From Fimbriimonas sp. (GTDB lineage Bacteria; Armatimonadota; Fimbriimonadia; Fimbriimonadales; Fimbriimonadaceae), in contig JAUJNV010000103.1 of NCBI GenBank assembly GCA_030447945.1, positions 1 to 6,836 on the forward strand: a DNA stretch of 6,836 nt, read 5' to 3'. A model generated the notes under the pieces. The model saw only the letters and a list, made by a program, of their open reading frames with translations, was not told where the DNA came from and did no database searches. Made by a program: the position numbers and the translations under genes. Positions 4,625-6,836 of the stretch are shown one piece after another (position 1 is the first letter of the stretch; each line of letters opens with the position of its first letter).

Positions 4625-6836
4625 CTATAGCATGAAAGCGGGGCGGACCGCCGTCTCAGGTGCATCTCCTAGAGCCCAGAGCAGCAACTCGTCCAGACTC
4701 CCCAATCCTTCGCCCAACGCGGGCATATCCGGCGGGGGGGCCGCCCCTGGAGGCAGGAGCCGCGCAGACGCCCCTTCGGCCACCGCCGCCTCTGGAGCGC
4801 CGGTCGCGCGGAACACACGGGCGGACCCGAGGTATAGGCGGAGAGCCTCGCCCCCTCTTCCCTCGAGTTCGGCGACTTCCCCGAGGTTGAATAAAGCGCG
4901 GCCCGCGCCCCCAAGATTGTAAAGCTCGCGCTCTCCGGCCAAGGCAGTCCGGTGCTCGCGCCAAGCCGCTACCAGATCGCCTCGTGCGACGTACAGCAGA
5001 CCAAGGTTGGTGCGAGCTTCCGCCTCTAGGCGAGCGTCTTGAGCCCGGCGCGCCGCCTCTAGCGCCATGCGAAGGTGCTCTTCCGCCTGCTCCAGGTTCC
5101 CCGACCCCTCGTTGATTTCCAAGTAGGCGAGGTTGTTGTGAGCGAGGCCGCGCAGGTCTGCACCACCCTCCTCGGGCACTTTCCGCGAGATTTGCTCGAA
5201 GAGCGCCCGTGCCTCTTCGGTACGCCCCTGCTCCAGATGGACGAAGGCGAGGAGGTTATCGAGCCGGGCCTTCAGGAGGGCACGCTCGGAACCCTCGGGC
5301 AACGTTGAAGCCAATTCATGCCCTCGATGGACGGCATTCGCCGCGTCGTCCAGGCGGCCCTTGTCGATAAGGAGACTCGCCTCGCACGTGACGAGCCACC
5401 CCCGGAGCGCACATCGATCCTGACCTGAGCCCTCGCTGGACGGAATCTCCGGACGGGCATAGCGTAACCCTAAATCGGGGTATTCCACGGCCGCATAGTA
5501 CAGAGCGAGCGAGTGGGCCAACGAAAGTGCGAGGCTCTCGTTCTCCTCCTTCGCCCATTCATAGGCCTGCACCAGATTGGGCACGATCCGTCCGACTTCC
5601 CGAAGCCGACGCCGCTCATCGGCCTGCCGGAGGTGCGCCAAGCCTTCCCGCCCCGAGCCGTCAAAGTGGCGGGCATGGGCGGTTCTGAGGCTTCGGTGGC
5701 GAACTTCATCCTCACGCAGCCGCTCCAAAGCGAAGCGCCGTATGTCGCGCAAGGTCCAGTACAGGGTTCGCTGCGCAGACTCGTCAACCTCCGACATCAA
5801 CAGGGAGTGTCCACGCATCGCGTCGATGCACTCGAGGGAGCCGTCGGGGCACTCCAAAACGCTCTCCAGGTCGCTCAAGGAGAAACGTCCGTGCATCACG
5901 CCGAGAACTTCAAACGCCCGTCTTTCTTCCTTGGAGAGCAGATCGTAAGACCACTGAATGCTTGCTCTCACCGCCCGGTGCCGCTCGGGCCGGTCGGGGA
6001 AAGCCTGCCGTAGAAGGTCGAACTGCCGATCGAGCCGACCGAGCATCTCGGCCGGGGTTAGGCTGCCCGTGCGGCTCGCCACTAGCTCGATAGCAAGGGG
6101 CCAACCCTCAAGATGGGCGCAGATCGCCCGGATAGCGGTCTGATTGGCCTCCCCCAGCTCGGTACCGGCCAGCCGGGAACGTGCCCGAACTCCGAACAGC
6201 TCGACGGCATCGTTCATGGGCAACGGACCGATTTCGACCAACTGCTCTGCCGCAAGGCCCAGTGGGCGGCGAGAAGTAGCGAGAATCGTTAGCTGGGGGC
6301 ACTGCCGCAGGAGGCTCGCGAGCTCGCTGCCGAGCCCCTCGTTACGCTCAGCGCCGTCGAGCACGAGAAGGCCCCGCCTTCGGGCGAGCGTTCCCTCCAA
6401 CGCCGGCTGCGTGGCCGCGTTCGGAGGCAGGCCCATCGCGTGAGCGAGCCGCTCCCACAGGGCCGAGGGCGAGTCCGCCTCGTCGAGCGGCACCCACCGG
6501 ACGTCCCCGGCGCCCCGCACCGCCGCCTCGTGCGCCGCGCGCAGCGCTACCCGGGATTTACCGATTCCTCCAGGCCCGGCCACGGTGACGAGTCGGGCGC
6601 CGCTTTGCAGGGCGGCGAGAATCCGCGCGACCTCGCCGTCGCGTCCGACCGTCTCGTCGGGCTCGGGCGGCAAACCGGCGGCGCTCCCTTCGGTGCGGGG
6701 GGGCGGAAAGCGGTTCGGCAGCCCAGGGTGGCAGACCTGCCACAGCCTCTCCATCCCAAGGCCCTTGAGCCGATGCTCGCCTAGGTCCCGGAACTCGGCG
6801 CCCTCCACTTCTCCCGTGAGGAGCGAACGCAGGGCG
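4625..6836 (-). CDS. Partial nucleotide-cyclase-like / NB-ARC (STAND) ATPase / TPR signalling protein
   Basis: The 5' end lies beyond the window: the frame is open to base 6836. A GTG at 6808 exists, but the residues before it (ALRSLLTGE) read straight into the domain, so it is not the start. Numbered from the first full codon, residues 1-35 (GAEFRDLGEHRLKGL, then ERLWQV) match the usual end of a class III adenylate/guanylate cyclase homology domain. Next comes an NB-ARC/STAND ATPase: Walker A GPGGIGKS (87-94), Walker B LLVLD (156-160), TSRRPLG (187-193), GWPLAIEL (244-251) and the winged-helix segment SIQWSYDLLSKEERRAFE (292-309). From about 430 to 680 there are TPR-like helical pairs, for example LAFVHLEQGRTEEARALFEQ, LEAEARTNLGLLYVARGD and ALFNLGEVAELEGRGGEAL. 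The tail is proline-rich and ends in PAFML. Such proteins are thought to sense a ligand through the TPRs and switch by nucleotide-driven assembly. The cyclase assignment depends on only about 35 residues. The protein is presumably cytoplasmic. Confidence 0.92.
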   Translation of the reverse strand, partial: ALRSLLTGEVEGAEFRDLGEHRLKGLGMERLWQVCHPGLPNRFPPPRTEGSAAGLPPEPDETVGRDGEVARILAALQSGARLVTVAGPGGIGKSRVALRAAHEAAVRGAGDVRWVPLDEADSPSALWERLAHAMGLPPNAATQPALEGTLARRRGLLVLDGAERNEGLGSELASLLRQCPQLTILATSRRPLGLAAEQLVEIGPLPMNDAVELFGVRARSRLAGTELGEANQTAIRAICAHLEGWPLAIELVASRTGSLTPAEMLGRLDRQFDLLRQAFPDRPERHRAVRASIQWSYDLLSKEERRAFEVLGVMHGRFSLSDLESVLECPDGSLECIDAMRGHSLLMSEVDESAQRTLYWTLRDIRRFALERLREDEVRHRSLRTAHARHFDGSGREGLAHLRQADERRRLREVGRIVPNLVQAYEWAKEENESLALSLAHSLALYYAAVEYPDLGLRYARPEIPSSEGSGQDRCALRGWLVTCEASLLIDKGRLDDAANAVHRGHELASTLPEGSERALLKARLDNLLAFVHLEQGRTEEARALFEQISRKVPEEGGADLRGLAHNNLAYLEINEGSGNLEQAEEHLRMALEAARRAQDARLEAEARTNLGLLYVARGDLVAAWREHRTALAGERELYNLGGAGRALFNLGEVAELEGRGGEALRLYLGSARVFRATGAPEAAVAEGASARLLPPGAAPPPDMPALGEGLGSLDELLLWALGDAPETAVRPAFML

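Noticed and set aside
1..6836. tRNA or rRNA genes, CRISPR arrays, insertion sequences
   Set aside because: I saw no cloverleaf-like segment, no regularly spaced repeats, and no transposase motifs or terminal repeats on either strand.

Overview
The window is GC-rich bacterial DNA in which every convincing gene lies on the minus strand, so the transcription order is from high to low coordinates. Gene style (an exported caspase-like protease with a DUF4384-type tail, an exported subtilase with a long prodomain, and a STAND-type ATPase with TPRs that seems to follow a nucleotide-cyclase domain) resembles free-living, signalling-rich phyla such as Armatimonadota (Fimbriimonas-like), Acidobacteriota or Chloroflexota. 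No marker gene settles the taxonomy, so this is an inference.

Layout in transcription order. (1) 6836-4625: the 3' three-quarters or so of a large signalling protein, cut by the window edge. It holds the tail of a probable class III adenylate/guanylate cyclase domain, then an NB-ARC/STAND-type P-loop ATPase, then a TPR solenoid. (2) 4624-4329: an intergenic gap with a 13-nt palindrome and a spaced inverted repeat. (3) 4328-3477: an intact reading frame for a secreted C14 caspase/metacaspase-like protease with its His/Cys dyad. (4) 3476-2192: a stretch with no single open frame, whose three minus-strand frames carry successive protein-like patches. The last patch looks like the end of a DUF4384-type domain and stops 4 nt before the next gene. 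I read this as the frame-shifted C-terminal half of the caspase gene, which would originally have been about 712 codons. (5) 2187-97: an intact secreted S8 subtilisin-like protease with signal peptide, prodomain and complete Asp/His/Asn/Ser catalytic set. (6) 96-1: a short downstream region with GC-rich hairpins.

How they fit together: the caspase and subtilase genes look like a former two-gene operon of exported proteases, with the subtilase ribosome-binding site inside the last codons of the caspase gene. The broken middle is the most notable feature. It is either local decay of one gene between intact neighbours or a patch of poor sequence; raw reads would decide. The STAND ATPase upstream is on the same strand but separated by about 300 nt, so a functional link to the proteases is only a possibility.
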